Shown: positions 1 through 8,713, numbered from the stretch's first letter. The stretch: DNA of 64,000 nucleotides from Pseudomonas gingeri (GCF_013386115.1 NZ_JACAOR010000011.1:372001-436000); one strand, 5' to 3'. Translations and numbers: made by a program. The notes: generated from the letters alone by a model not told the origin.

Positions 1-95
1 GTCGTCGGGGCGAGGATCAGCTCGAAACCCTGGCGTTCGATGATCGGCAGGTATTCGTTGACGGTTTCCGTCAACACCAGAACTACGTGGGACAT
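1..95 (-). CDS. Probable 2-hydroxyacid dehydrogenase, N-terminal fragment (cut by window edge)
   Basis: Only the first 31 codons are inside the window, reading MSHVVLVLTETVNEYLP and then an ERQGFELILAPT-type stretch. This resembles the N-terminus of D-2-hydroxyacid dehydrogenases of pseudomonads, but no cofactor-binding or catalytic residue is present to confirm it. The gene runs off the left end. It lies upstream of the aldehyde dehydrogenase on the same strand, separated from it by a REP array, so it is probably a separate transcript. The family name is a recollection-based guess; the start codon and reading frame are secure. Confidence 0.4.
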   Translation of the reverse strand, partial: MSHVVLVLTETVNEYLPIIERQGFELILAPT

Positions 96-160
96 GCGGC
101 GCTCCGCCAATCGGTCAGTGGATGCCGGCAAACTACTCCTGAGTGACCTCGGCGGGCAAG

Positions 161-256
161 CGTGGGAACAGGCTTGTGCGGAAGCGAGCCCCTGTGGAAG
201 CGGGCTTGTATGGGAGTGGACCTGTGTGGGAGCAAGCTTGTGTGGGAGCGGGCTTG
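161..256. repeat. Six tandem 16-bp units derived from a REP head
   Basis: Six consecutive 16-bp units begin at 161, 177, 193, 209, 225 and 241. The last reads TGTGGGAGCGGGCTTG and the others differ from it by a few bases each. The final unit runs straight into a complete REP hairpin (241-314). The units look like repeated duplication of the head of that REP. No spacer alternates with the units, so this is not CRISPR. Confidence 0.75.
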
Positions 257-314
257 CCCGCGAAGAGGCCAGAGCTGTCGCCAGAAGCTTCGCGGGCAAG
301 CCCGCTCCCACAGG
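241..314. repeat. REP inverted pair (GTGGGAGCGGGCTTGC class)
   Basis: A head GTGGGAGCGGGCTTGCCCGCG and its near-exact reverse complement flank about 30 bases, forming a long hairpin. It lies between the hydroxyacid dehydrogenase start and the aldehyde dehydrogenase stop. The same class recurs at 61184-61270, and a relative using TGTAGGAG...CGGGC occurs at 33268 and 57318. Confidence 0.85.
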
Positions 315-357
315 AGACACCCTCCTGCTACCCGGTGTGTCGCCGAGACGCCGCTTT

Positions 358-1794
358 TCAGAGGCCAGCCGTCGACCCCAGACCCAGCAACGATTTCGGT
401 TCGAGAAAGGCTTCGAGTCCGTAGGTGCCGTACTCGCGACCGATCCCCGATTGCTTGAAACCACCGAACGGTGCCTGCGGCTCATGGGCCAGGGTATTGA
501 TCAGCACACGCCCGGCCTCGATGTGCGCGGCGACGCGGCGGGCCCGTTCGATATCGCGGGACATCACATAGGCCTGCAGGCCGTAGGGCGTGTCATTGGC
601 GATACGCAGGGCCTCTTCCTGGTCACGGTAGGTGATGATCGACAACACCGGGCCGAAGATTTCCTCGCGGGCGATGGTCATGTCGTTGGTCACGCCGCTG
701 AATACCGTCGGGCGTACGAACCAGCCGGCCTGCAGACCTTCGGGCAGGCCTTCGCCACCGGTCAGCAGGCGGGCGCCGCTGTCGATACCCACACGGATGT
801 AACGCTGGACGCGTTGCCATTGTTTCTCGCTGACCATCGGTCCGATGCTGGTGTCCTGTGCCCTCGGGTCGCCGGAGCGGATGGCGCCGATGGCCTTGAG
901 GACGGCGGCCTCGACCTCGGCCAGGCGCTGTTCCGGCACCAGGATCCGGGTGCCGGCGACACAGGCCTGGCCGTTGTTCATGAAACCGGCCTGCAGTGCC
1001 ATGGGAATGGCCTGGTCGAGGTCGGCGTCGTCGAGAATGACCACCGGGGATTTTCCGCCCAGTTCGAGGGTGACCCGTTTCAGCGTCTCGGCGGCGGCGC
1101 GCAGGATGGTCTTGCCGACCAGGGTCGAGCCGGTGAAGGAAATCTTCGCCACGTCCGGGTGGCTGCTGATCCGGGCGCCCACCGTTTCGCCGCGGCCGGT
1201 GACGATATTGAACACACCGGGCGGCAGGTCGGCCTCGTGCAGGGCCTCGGTGACGATGCGGGTCTGGATCGCGCTCATTTCACTGGGCTTGATCACCGCG
1301 GTGCAACCGGCGGCGAGGGCCGAGGCGAGCTTGCCGCAGATAAAGCCGGCATTGCTGTTCCACGGGGTGATCAGGCCGGCCACGCCCAGTGGCTGCATGC
1401 TCACTTCGGCGGTCCCGGCCTGGCGGATGAAGTCATAGTTTTCCAGGACCCGGGCCGCCTCCAGCAGTACATTCGCCGCGTGCTGGGCCATCCAGCGCGA
1501 GCGCGAAGCCGGTGCGCCATATTCCTCGATCAAGGCATCGTTGAGCTGGTCCTCGCGGGCGGCAATGGCGGCGTGCATGCGTTGCAGCATCGCCAGGCGC
1601 TCGGCCTTGGCGGTGCGCGAAAAGGCCGGGAAGGCCGCCTTGGCGGCGGCAATGGCGGCATCGGCGTCCTGCTCGTCGCCCAGGCGGACCTGGCCGATGA
1701 CCTGGCCGGTGGCCGGGTTGTACAGATCGAACAGTTCCTGGCCGTGGGGGGTGACAAAAGTACCGTTGATATAGATGTGATCGATGCGTTGCAT
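358..1794 (-). CDS. Aldehyde dehydrogenase (NAD(P)+-dependent), 478 aa
   Basis: A full-length member of the aldehyde dehydrogenase superfamily, oxidising an aldehyde to its acid with NAD(P)+. The oxyanion Asn lies in PWNSNAG (N146), the general base Glu in LELGGKSP (E244) and the nucleophilic Cys in NNGQACVAG (C278); the C-terminal EEIFGPV and PFGGFKQSG motifs are present. I place the start at 1794 because GGAG sits six bases upstream; a longer frame to 1830 has no such support. It is divergent from the LysR gene at 1898 across a 103-bp gap, a classic regulator/target arrangement. The substrate cannot be read from the sequence. Confidence 0.93.
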   Translation of the reverse strand: MQRIDHIYINGTFVTPHGQELFDLYNPATGQVIGQVRLGDEQDADAAIAAAKAAFPAFSRTAKAERLAMLQRMHAAIAAREDQLNDALIEEYGAPASRSRWMAQHAANVLLEAARVLENYDFIRQAGTAEVSMQPLGVAGLITPWNSNAGFICGKLASALAAGCTAVIKPSEMSAIQTRIVTEALHEADLPPGVFNIVTGRGETVGARISSHPDVAKISFTGSTLVGKTILRAAAETLKRVTLELGGKSPVVILDDADLDQAIPMALQAGFMNNGQACVAGTRILVPEQRLAEVEAAVLKAIGAIRSGDPRAQDTSIGPMVSEKQWQRVQRYIRVGIDSGARLLTGGEGLPEGLQAGWFVRPTVFSGVTNDMTIAREEIFGPVLSIITYRDQEEALRIANDTPYGLQAYVMSRDIERARRVAAHIEAGRVLINTLAHEPQAPFGGFKQSGIGREYGTYGLEAFLEPKSLLGLGSTAGL

Positions 1795-1897
1795 GGCAGC
1801 TCCAGAGCGTGCACGGGTGGTGTCGAACACGGTATGGGACTAGGATTGATCTGATAAGCCGGACAGACCGGCATGACTTGATGAGTGATTTGGGATA

Positions 1898-2797
1898 ATG
1901 CGCACTTCAGGCCTGACAGAGCTGGAAGCGGTGCTGGCGGTGGCCCGGCATCGGAGTTTTCGCGCGGCGGCGGCCGAGCTGGAGGTCTCGACCTCGGCCT
2001 TGAGCCATGCGGTATCGGCGCTGGAGAGTCGGATCGGTGCCCGCCTGTTCAACCGCACGACCCGCAGCGTGGCCTTGTCCGAGGCGGGCGCGCAGTTTGT
2101 CGAGAGTATTTCGCCGGCCATGTCGACCATTCGCGAGGCGATGGAGCAGGCCGGCAGTCATGCCGGCATACCCACCGGGACCTTGCGGATCAACACCGCC
2201 GCGGGCGCGGCGAAGCAGGCGATGCCGTTGTTCATCGAATACATGCGGCGCTATCCGCAGATGAACGTGGATATCGTCACCGAGGGCAAGCTGATCGATA
2301 TCGTGGTCGAGGGCTTCGATGCCGGGATTCGCCTGCACGACAGCGTGCCCCAGGACATGATCGCCATTCCCCTGGGCTTGCCGTTGCGTCTGCTGGTGCT
2401 GGGCAGCCCGGAGTACTTCTCGCGAAATCCGGTGCCGCAGACGCCGACCGACCTGCTCAAGCACCGTTGCATTCGCCTGCGCCTGCCGAGTGGGCGGATC
2501 TACCACTGGGAGTTCGAGCGCCATGGCGAAACCCAGGCGGTGGATGTCCAGGGCGTGCTGACCCTGGATGAGTCGACCCTGGTGCTGGAGGCAGCGCGGG
2601 CGGGACTGGGGCTGGTGTATGCGACGCAGTGGAATGCCGCCGCCGACCTGGCGGCGGGGACACTGGTGTCGGTCCTGGAAGACTGGACGCCACCGTTTGA
2701 CGGGCTGTCGCTGTACTACCCCGGTCGCCGCCATGTACCGGCGGGGCTGCGGGCGTTGATCGAATTGATCAGGGAGCGCAGCGGCCAGCCTCTGTAG
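1898..2797 (+). CDS. LysR-family transcriptional regulator, 299 aa
   Basis: An N-terminal winged helix-turn-helix (about residues 1-62, with FRAAAAELEVSTSALSHAVS and RLFNRTTRSVALSEAG) is followed by a periplasmic-binding-protein-like effector domain ending in YYPGRRHVPAGLRALIE. This layout is typical of the subgroup that controls a neighbouring enzyme or efflux gene. It is transcribed away from the aldehyde dehydrogenase, and the 103-bp gap contains a GCCGG-N5-CCGGC dyad (1858-1872) that could be a binding site. GGGA precedes the ATG. It may regulate the aldehyde dehydrogenase, itself, or the convergent EmrAB-like pair; this is inference from position. Confidence 0.9.
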   Translation: MRTSGLTELEAVLAVARHRSFRAAAAELEVSTSALSHAVSALESRIGARLFNRTTRSVALSEAGAQFVESISPAMSTIREAMEQAGSHAGIPTGTLRINTAAGAAKQAMPLFIEYMRRYPQMNVDIVTEGKLIDIVVEGFDAGIRLHDSVPQDMIAIPLGLPLRLLVLGSPEYFSRNPVPQTPTDLLKHRCIRLRLPSGRIYHWEFERHGETQAVDVQGVLTLDESTLVLEAARAGLGLVYATQWNAAADLAAGTLVSVLEDWTPPFDGLSLYYPGRRHVPAGLRALIELIRERSGQPL

Positions 2798-2842
2798 TCA
2801 TGGAGTGCCTGGTCTGGCCTCTTCGTGGGCAAGCCGGTGAGG

Positions 2843-4393
2843 TCAATGCGCCTCTCCAGCCTTGATCCCCGCCGGTAGCGCCTTGGTCAGCAGCACCGCC
2901 AGCATGCTGATGCCCAGGGCAATCCCGACAAAATGGAAGGCGTCGTTGTAGGCCATGATCAGCGCCTGCTGGTGGGTGATTTCACTGAGCTTGCCGAGGG
3001 CCGCGCTATCGCTGCCGAGCTTGTCCGCCAGCAGCGCCAGGCGCTCGGCCACTTGCGGGTTGCTCGGGACGATGGACTCGCGCAGGTAGTCGAAATAGAC
3101 CTTGGTCCGCGCATCCAGCAGGGTCGCGAGCAGGGCAATGCCGATGGCGCCGCCGAGGTTGCGCAGGATGTTGAACAGGCTCGAGGCCGAGCCGGCGTCC
3201 TGCGGCAGGATGTAGGCGGTGGCGATCAGCGAGATGGTGACCATGATCAGCGGTTGCCCGAGGGCGCGGATGATCTGGATCTGGTTGAACTGCGGGCCGG
3301 CGAAGTCGGGATTGAGCACGCCCGAGGAAAAGCTCGCCAGCCCGAAAAGGCCGAAGCCCAGGGCGCAGAGCATTTTCGGCGAGACGAACTTCATCAGCTT
3401 GGGCACCAGCGGAATCAGGAACAGCTGCGGCACGCCCATCCACATGATCACCTCGCCGATCTGCAGGGCGTTGTAGTTCTGGATCTGCGCCAGGTACAGC
3501 GGCAGCAGGTAGATCGATCCGTACAGGCCGACCCCCATGCCCAGGCTGGAAATGCTCGACAGACCGAAGTTGCGGTTGCGCAGGATGCGCAGGTTGATCA
3601 GCGGGTTGGGCTTGGACAACTGCAGGATCACGAAGGTGATCAGGCCCAGCAGGGCGATGCTGCCCAGGGTCACGATCAGTTGCGATTCCAGCCAGTCCTT
3701 GCGGTGGCCTTCCTCGAGGAACACCTGCAGGCAACCGAGGCCGATGCCGAGGCTGATGATCCCGGCGTAGTCGGTGCTCTTGAGCAGTTCCCAGTGCGAG
3801 TCCTTTTTCTCCAGGCCGTAGAGCAGGCCGCCGATCATGATCAGGCCCGGCGGGATATTGATATAGAAGATGTACTCCCACCCCCAGTTTTCCGTGAGCC
3901 AGCCGCCCAGTGTCGGGCCGATGGACGGCGCGAAGGTGGCGGTCATGGCGAACATCGCCATGCCCTTGGCTCGGTGGTGTTCCGGCAGCTTGATCAGGGT
4001 CAGGGTAAAGGCCAGCGGAATCAGCGCGCCACCGGTAAAGCCCTGCATGGCACGGAACACGATCATGCTTTCCAGGCTCCAGGCCATCGAGCACAGCAGC
4101 GACGAGACGAGAAACCCGAGGGATACCCAGACCGCCAGCCGCCGCGCCGAGAGCAACTGCACCAGCCAGGCCGTCAGCGGGATCATGATGATTTCCGCCA
4201 CCAGGTAGGACGTGGAGATCCATGAACCTTCCTCCAGGGTGGCCGACAGGGCGCCCTGGATATCCTTGAGCGAGGAGTTCGTGATCTGGATGTCGAGCAC
4301 CGCCATGAAGGCGCCGAGCATGACGCTCATGACCGCGATCCAGTCCCGCCGGGTCGGCTCGCCGACCGGGCGGATCAGTTCATCACCGGCCAT
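2843..4393 (-). CDS. emrB: DHA2-family (EmrB-type) drug/proton antiporter, 516 aa
   Basis: An inner-membrane major facilitator with about 14 hydrophobic segments, starting MAGDELIRP and carrying the DHA2 hallmark AVLDIQITNSSLKDI near the N-terminus and a QGFTGGALIPLAF motif. EmrB-type pumps take hydrophobic toxins from the membrane or cytoplasm and, with an EmrA adaptor and an outer-membrane channel, export them. The start at 4393 overlaps the end of the upstream HlyD-type gene by 11 bases, indicating translational coupling. No outer-membrane factor gene is adjacent, so TolC-like partners must be encoded elsewhere. The exact substrate is unknown. Confidence 0.9.
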   Translation of the reverse strand: MAGDELIRPVGEPTRRDWIAVMSVMLGAFMAVLDIQITNSSLKDIQGALSATLEEGSWISTSYLVAEIIMIPLTAWLVQLLSARRLAVWVSLGFLVSSLLCSMAWSLESMIVFRAMQGFTGGALIPLAFTLTLIKLPEHHRAKGMAMFAMTATFAPSIGPTLGGWLTENWGWEYIFYINIPPGLIMIGGLLYGLEKKDSHWELLKSTDYAGIISLGIGLGCLQVFLEEGHRKDWLESQLIVTLGSIALLGLITFVILQLSKPNPLINLRILRNRNFGLSSISSLGMGVGLYGSIYLLPLYLAQIQNYNALQIGEVIMWMGVPQLFLIPLVPKLMKFVSPKMLCALGFGLFGLASFSSGVLNPDFAGPQFNQIQIIRALGQPLIMVTISLIATAYILPQDAGSASSLFNILRNLGGAIGIALLATLLDARTKVYFDYLRESIVPSNPQVAERLALLADKLGSDSAALGKLSEITHQQALIMAYNDAFHFVGIALGISMLAVLLTKALPAGIKAGEAH

Positions 4394-5429
4394 GGTCAGG
4401 GTCGCGGATATCGACCTTGACGGTGACCGACATGCCCGGACGGATGCGGCCCCGCAGCGGGTTGTCGGCGGCAAAGGTCAGCTTGACCGGAATCCGCTGC
4501 ACCACCTTGGTGAAGTTGCCCGTGGCATTGTCCGGCGGCAACAGGCTGAACTGCGCGCCGGAGGCTGCGAACAGGCTCTCGACGCGGCCCTGGATCGGCG
4601 TGTCTTCATAGGCGTCGAAGGTCAGCTTCGCGCTCTGGCCGGGCTGCATATGGCCGATCTGGGTTTCCTTGAAGTTGGCCTGGATCCAGATGTCCTGGTC
4701 CGGCACGATCGACAGCAGATAGGCGCCGGCCTGCACGTACTGGCCGTTGCGTGCCGCCCGCTGGCCGACCATGCCGCTGATCGGTGCATGGATTTCGCTG
4801 CGGGTCAGGTTCAGCTCGGCCTGGGCCAGGTCGACACGGGCGTTGGCGATCTGGCCGTCGAGGCGCTTGAGTTCGGCGGCGAGGGCGTTGACCTGCTGGC
4901 GCTGGCTTTGCAGGTCGGCCTGGGCCTTGGCCACCTGGGAACGGGCGATATGGTTGTCGGCGGACAGGGTGGTGACCCGCTCTTCCGAGACATAACCGGG
5001 CTTGCGCAGGGTCTGCGCCCGCGACAGGTCCAACTGCGAGCGGCCGAGGCTGGCCTGGCTGGATGCCACCTGGGCATCGGCGGCGGCGATCAGGCTGGCC
5101 TGCTGGGTCAGCTTGCTCTGGGCCTGCAGGCGTTCGGCCTCGCGGGTGGCCAGGGTGGCATTGGCGCGGTCGACCGCCAGATGAAAATCGTCGCCTTCGA
5201 GCCTGACCAGCAACTGGCCTTTTTCGACATGCTGGTTGTCGGCCACCAGCACCTGATCGATACGTGCGCCGAGCTGGCTGGAAACCCGGGTGATTTCTCC
5301 CTGGACATAGGCGTTATCGGTGCTTTCATAAAACCGCCCGCGCCAGAACCACTCGGCAAAGAAACCGAGGGCGATCAACAGGACGATCAACAGGAAAACC
5401 GACAGGCGACGCTTGAGTTGGGCAGGCAT
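4383..5429 (-). CDS. emrA: HlyD/EmrA-family membrane fusion protein, 348 aa
   Basis: The periplasmic adaptor of the efflux pair. It has one N-terminal membrane anchor (residues about 8-28), a STDNAYVQGEITRVSSQ motif typical of EmrA, a lipoyl half (GARIDQVLVADNQHVEKGQ), a long coiled-coil hairpin rich in Gln/Ala (about 90-195), the second lipoyl half (LTRSEIHAPISGMVGQ) and a beta-barrel region. The ATG at 5429 begins MPAQLKRRLSVF, giving a short cytoplasmic tail; a longer frame to 5483 adds an atypical leader. First gene of the two-gene operon with emrB. Its promoter region is the 229-bp gap shared with the divergent gltX. Confidence 0.88.
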   Translation of the reverse strand: MPAQLKRRLSVFLLIVLLIALGFFAEWFWRGRFYESTDNAYVQGEITRVSSQLGARIDQVLVADNQHVEKGQLLVRLEGDDFHLAVDRANATLATREAERLQAQSKLTQQASLIAAADAQVASSQASLGRSQLDLSRAQTLRKPGYVSEERVTTLSADNHIARSQVAKAQADLQSQRQQVNALAAELKRLDGQIANARVDLAQAELNLTRSEIHAPISGMVGQRAARNGQYVQAGAYLLSIVPDQDIWIQANFKETQIGHMQPGQSAKLTFDAYEDTPIQGRVESLFAASGAQFSLLPPDNATGNFTKVVQRIPVKLTFAADNPLRGRIRPGMSVTVKVDIRDPDHGR

Positions 5430-5658
5430 GGGCAGGCAACAATCAGGATAATTAGTGAACTTGGCAGTAGATGAATCTGGCACAGGCCGATTGATGGGTA
5501 AATGCCATCCGCGGAGAAAGCCCGGTTTTAGCGGTCTGGCGCCATTTTTAGACCGAAGCTTGGCTTATATGCCCTCTGTCGGACGCCCCATGCTGGAGAC
5601 GAGGCCTGTCCGCCTGTTACCATTCGCCCTTTGTTTTATCTCTATTTCGAGACCGCCC

Positions 5659-7140
5659 ATGACCACCGTTCGCACTCGCATCGCGCCATCGCCTACTGGG
5701 GATCCCCACGTTGGTACCGCCTACATCGCCTTGTTCAACTACTGCTTCGCCAAGCAGCATGGCGGTGAGTTCATCCTGCGGATCGAAGACACCGATCAGT
5801 TGCGCTCGACCCGTGAGTCCGAACAGCAGATTTTCGATGCGCTGAACTGGCTGGGCATCACCTGGGCCGAAGGCCCGGACGTCGGCGGTCCGCACGGTCC
5901 GTACCGGCAGAGCGAACGTAGCGAGATCTACAAGAAGTACACCCAGCAACTGGTCGACATGGGCCATGCCTTCCCGTGCTTCTGCACCGCCGAAGAGCTG
6001 GACCAGATGCGTGCCGAGCAAATGGCCCGTGGCGAGACCCCGCGCTACGACGGCCGCGCGTTGCTGCTGTCGAAGGAAGAAGTGGCCCGTCGCCTGGCCG
6101 CTGGCGAGCCCCATGTGATCCGCATGAAGGTGCCGACCGAAGGCGTCTGCGTGGTGCCGGACATGTTGCGCGGCGAAGTCGAGATCCCGTGGGATCGCAT
6201 GGACATGCAAGTGTTGATGAAGACCGACGGCCTGCCGACCTACTTCCTGGCCAACGTGGTCGACGACCACCTGATGGGCATCACCCACGTGTTGCGCGGC
6301 GAGGAATGGCTGCCGTCGGCGCCGAAACTGATCCTGCTCTACGAATACTTCGGCTGGGAACAGCCACAGCTGTGCTACATGCCGCTGCTGCGCAATCCGG
6401 ACAAGAGCAAGCTGTCCAAGCGCAAGAACCCCACCTCGGTGACGTTCTACGAGCGCATGGGCTTCATGCCCGAAGCGATGCTCAACTACCTGGGGCGCAT
6501 GGGCTGGTCGATGCCGGACGAGCGCGAGAAGTTCTCGCTGCAGGAAATGGTCGACAACTTCGACCTGTCCCGCGTTTCCCTCGGCGGACCGATCTTCGAT
6601 ATCGAGAAGCTGTCCTGGCTCAACGGCCAGTGGCTGCGCGACCTGCCGGTGGAAGAGTTCGCCAGCCGCGTGCAGAACTGGGCATTGAATCCTGAATATC
6701 TGATGAAGATCGCGCCGCTGGTCCAGGGCCGGGTCGAGACCTTCAGCCAGGTCGCGCCACTGGCGAATTTCTTCTTCGCCGGCAGCCTGCCACTGGACGC
6801 CAAGCTGTTCGAGCACAAGAAACTCGCGCCGGACGATGTGCGCAAGCTCATGCAACTGATCCTGTGGAAGCTGGAAAGCCTGCGCCAGTGGGAGAAGGAC
6901 AGCATCACCGCGACGATCCAGGCGGTGGTCGATGCCCTGGAACTGAAGCTGCGCGACGCCATGCCGCTGATGTTCGCCTCGATTACCGGGCAGGCGAGTT
7001 CGGTGTCGGTGCTCGACGCGATGGAAATCCTCGGCCCGGACCTGACGCGCTTCCGCCTGCGCCAGGCGCTGGACCTGCTGGGTGGCGTATCGAAGAAAGA
7101 AAACAAGGAATGGGAAAAGCTGTTGGGCACGATTGCCTGA
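5659..7140 (+). CDS. gltX: Glutamate--tRNA ligase, 493 aa
   Basis: A class I aminoacyl-tRNA synthetase that charges tRNA-Glu with glutamate. The HIGH-type signature is PSPTGDPHVGT (residues about 10-20) and the KMSKS-type loop is SKLSKRKN (about 253-260). The start MTTVRTRIAPSPTG matches the family; the in-frame upstream extension to 5455 lacks similarity and is leader sequence. The length is typical of a non-discriminating or discriminating bacterial GltX. It lies just upstream of an array that contains two tRNA-Glu genes, a conserved Pseudomonas arrangement that puts the synthetase beside its substrate. A GC-rich hairpin follows at 7152-7196. Confidence 0.97.
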   Translation: MTTVRTRIAPSPTGDPHVGTAYIALFNYCFAKQHGGEFILRIEDTDQLRSTRESEQQIFDALNWLGITWAEGPDVGGPHGPYRQSERSEIYKKYTQQLVDMGHAFPCFCTAEELDQMRAEQMARGETPRYDGRALLLSKEEVARRLAAGEPHVIRMKVPTEGVCVVPDMLRGEVEIPWDRMDMQVLMKTDGLPTYFLANVVDDHLMGITHVLRGEEWLPSAPKLILLYEYFGWEQPQLCYMPLLRNPDKSKLSKRKNPTSVTFYERMGFMPEAMLNYLGRMGWSMPDEREKFSLQEMVDNFDLSRVSLGGPIFDIEKLSWLNGQWLRDLPVEEFASRVQNWALNPEYLMKIAPLVQGRVETFSQVAPLANFFFAGSLPLDAKLFEHKKLAPDDVRKLMQLILWKLESLRQWEKDSITATIQAVVDALELKLRDAMPLMFASITGQASSVSVLDAMEILGPDLTRFRLRQALDLLGGVSKKENKEWEKLLGTIA

Positions 7141-7151
7141 GTCAGTGTCGG

Positions 7152-7196
7152 CCGCGCCGCCTCCGTTTCAGGGGCCGGAGGCGTGGCCGACAAGCC
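7152..7196 (+). terminator. GC-rich hairpin after gltX
   Basis: A long imperfect stem pairs GTCGGCCGCGCCGCCTCCG with CCGGAGGCGTGGCCGAC just after the gltX stop. A second small hairpin, CCCCGGTTTTTCGGGG, follows immediately. It lacks a clean terminal T-run, so termination is probable but not certain. Confidence 0.5.
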
Positions 7197-7269
7197 CCGG
7201 TTTTTCGGGGGGAGGGCGGTAAGTGATTGTTATCCCGGAAAATTCTTTTGAAAAATGTTTAAAAAAAAT

Positions 7270-7298
7270 TTGACAGGGAAGTGGGTCGCACTTAATAT
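7270..7298 (+). promoter_or_regulatory. Sigma-70 promoter of the Ala/Glu tRNA array
   Basis: A perfect -35 TTGACA (7270-7275) and a -10 TAATAT (7293-7298) are separated by 17 bp. They are preceded by an A-rich tract resembling an UP element and followed by a GC-rich discriminator (GCGCCCCG), the pattern of stable-RNA promoters under stringent control. Confidence 0.85.
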
Positions 7299-7363
7299 GC
7301 GCCCCGTCCACAAGACAACACGGAAACACGGCGGCAACGACGGTGTGAAGTGAAGTCGAATGT

Positions 7364-7439
<76 letters not shown>

Positions 7440-7525
7440 ATTTAGAAGCTGCAGGGTAGGCTACACTGCCCTGGAGTTTGTACCGGAAGGTCGGAACCAG
7501 CACCGATCAGGTACGCAAGGGTTAT

Positions 7526-7601
7526 GTCCCCTTCGTCTAGTGGCCTAGGACACCGCCCTTTCACGGCGGTAACAGGGGTTCGAGTCCCCTAGGGGACGCC
7601 A
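7526..7601 (+). tRNA. tRNA-Glu (TTC), copy 1
   Basis: A 76-nt tRNA starting GTCCCCTTCGTCTAG with encoded CCA. The anticodon stem is CCGCC/GGCGG and the loop CTTTCAC, giving anticodon TTC. It is the substrate of the GltX encoded just upstream. Identical to the copy at 7877. Confidence 0.96.
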
Positions 7602-7657
7602 GTTTCACAGAAGTGACGTTGCAGGTTGATGTCACTCCGCCGCGAGGCGAAAAACCT

Positions 7658-7733
<76 letters not shown>

Positions 7734-7773
7734 ATTTACACCTCAAGGTCTGGCCACACCGATCTGGAGGTTT

Positions 7774-7797
7774 GCAGGAGCCGGCTTGCCGGCGATG
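7774..7797. repeat. Single REP unit inside the tRNA array
   Basis: GCAGGAGCCGGCTTGCCGGCGATG is one half of the same REP class seen as an inverted pair at 18193-18276. It lies in the Ala-Glu spacer with no partner half nearby. Confidence 0.6.
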
Positions 7798-7876
7798 GTA
7801 TCGACGCAGTGTTCTGTTGACATGCGTTGCTTGAATCGCCGGGCAGTTGATCCTGCAGTTGTATAGAAGGGTTTGT

Positions 7877-7952
7877 GTCCCCTTCGTCTAGTGGCCTAGG
7901 ACACCGCCCTTTCACGGCGGTAACAGGGGTTCGAGTCCCCTAGGGGACGCCA
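7877..7952 (+). tRNA. tRNA-Glu (TTC), copy 2
   Basis: Identical to the tRNA at 7526-7601, with anticodon TTC and encoded CCA. It is the last gene of the four-tRNA transcript and is followed by a hairpin terminator. Confidence 0.96.
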
Positions 7953-7978
7953 CGATTGCCCGCTCTGCGGGATTTTAT

Positions 7979-8012
7979 AAGGGTCATTCAATCATTGAAT
8001 GGCCCTTTTGTT
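7979..8012 (+). terminator. Rho-independent terminator of the Ala/Glu tRNA array
   Basis: An AAGGGTCATTCAAT / ATTGAATGGCCCTT stem (one mismatch region) with a two-base loop is followed by TTGTTTG. It ends the tRNA transcript before the TetR gene. Confidence 0.75.
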
Positions 8013-8087
8013 TGTCTGGCGTTTGGCCTTTTCGCCCTGAATCCCGTTTTCGCAATCTTTTGTCGGACCAGCGGTCATACTTAAGCC

Positions 8088-8130
8088 TTGCGAAAAAATA
8101 TTATGCGAATAATATTTCCATTGTAATATT
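8088..8130 (+). promoter_or_regulatory. tetR promoter overlapped by AATATT operator repeats
   Basis: A perfect inverted repeat, AATATTAT-GCGA-ATAATATT, spans 8097-8116. The core AATATT occurs three times, at 8097, 8111 and 8125, spaced exactly 14 bp apart. A -35-like TTGCGA (8088-8093) lies 17 bp from the AATATT at 8111-8116, which could act as the -10. The layout suggests that the TetR protein encoded immediately downstream represses its own transcription. The binding is inferred. Confidence 0.6.
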
Positions 8131-8141
8131 TGGAGGTGGCA

Positions 8142-8681
8142 ATGAACGACAAGAAAGCTCAGACCCGCGAGCGAATCCTGCAGGCCGCCAGCGCCGCCCT
8201 GATCCAGCGTGGCCCGGCCGAGCCGAGCGTCAGCGAAGTGATGGCCGCCGCCGGGTTGACCGTGGGTGGCTTCTACGCGCATTTCGACAGCAAGGATGCG
8301 CTGATGCTCGAGGCCTTCAAGCAACTGCTGTCGCAGCGTCGGGCGAAAATGGACGATGTCGACAGCGAGCTGGCAGGTGAAGAGCGCCGTGCCTTGTTTG
8401 CCGCCTTCTATCTGTCGCGCAAGCACCGCGATGCCGTCGATCATGCTTGCCCGATTCCCGCCGTGGTCGGCGAGATCGGCAGCCTGCCGGCATGCTTTCG
8501 CGAAGCGCTCAACGAACATGTGGAACTGATGGTCGCGCAACTCGCGTCCAGCCCCGAGGACACCGACAAGGCCCTGGCCGACATCGCCCTGATGATCGGC
8601 GGCCTGGCCGTCGCACGGGCGCTGGGGCCTGGCGAGTTGTCCGACAGATTGCTGCGCGCCGCCAAGTCGGCGGTGCTCTGA
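8142..8681 (+). CDS. TetR/AcrR-family transcriptional regulator, 179 aa
   Basis: The N-terminal TetR DNA-binding domain (residues about 8-55) shows RERILQAASAALIQRG, a recognition region VMAAAGLTVGGFYAHFDSKDAL and then a helical ligand-binding domain. The start at 8142 is preceded by an excellent GGAGG five bases away. It is followed 32 bp later by an alpha/beta hydrolase gene on the same strand and probably co-transcribed with it. The palindromic repeats at 8097-8130 are the likely operator. The inducing ligand is unknown; the hydrolase neighbour suggests a lipid-like or ester compound, which is only inference. Confidence 0.9.
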   Translation: MNDKKAQTRERILQAASAALIQRGPAEPSVSEVMAAAGLTVGGFYAHFDSKDALMLEAFKQLLSQRRAKMDDVDSELAGEERRALFAAFYLSRKHRDAVDHACPIPAVVGEIGSLPACFREALNEHVELMVAQLASSPEDTDKALADIALMIGGLAVARALGPGELSDRLLRAAKSAVL

Positions 8682-8713
8682 CAGGTTTCATCCCTGGCCT
8701 GAGGTAACACGCG

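Noticed and set aside
161..314. Possible CRISPR array
   Set aside because: The 16-bp units are directly adjacent without spacers, are not identical and grow out of a REP; no cas gene is near.
40..1854. 604-codon rightward frame opposite the aldehyde dehydrogenase
   Set aside because: It is the antisense of a clear enzyme gene, rich in Gly/Arg/Ala, without a ribosome site or any recognisable motif; a by-product of high GC codon use.
2800..2842. REP remnant (CTTCGTGGGCAAGCC) between the LysR gene and emrB
   Set aside because: Only about 15 bases match one arm and no partner arm is present; too short to call.
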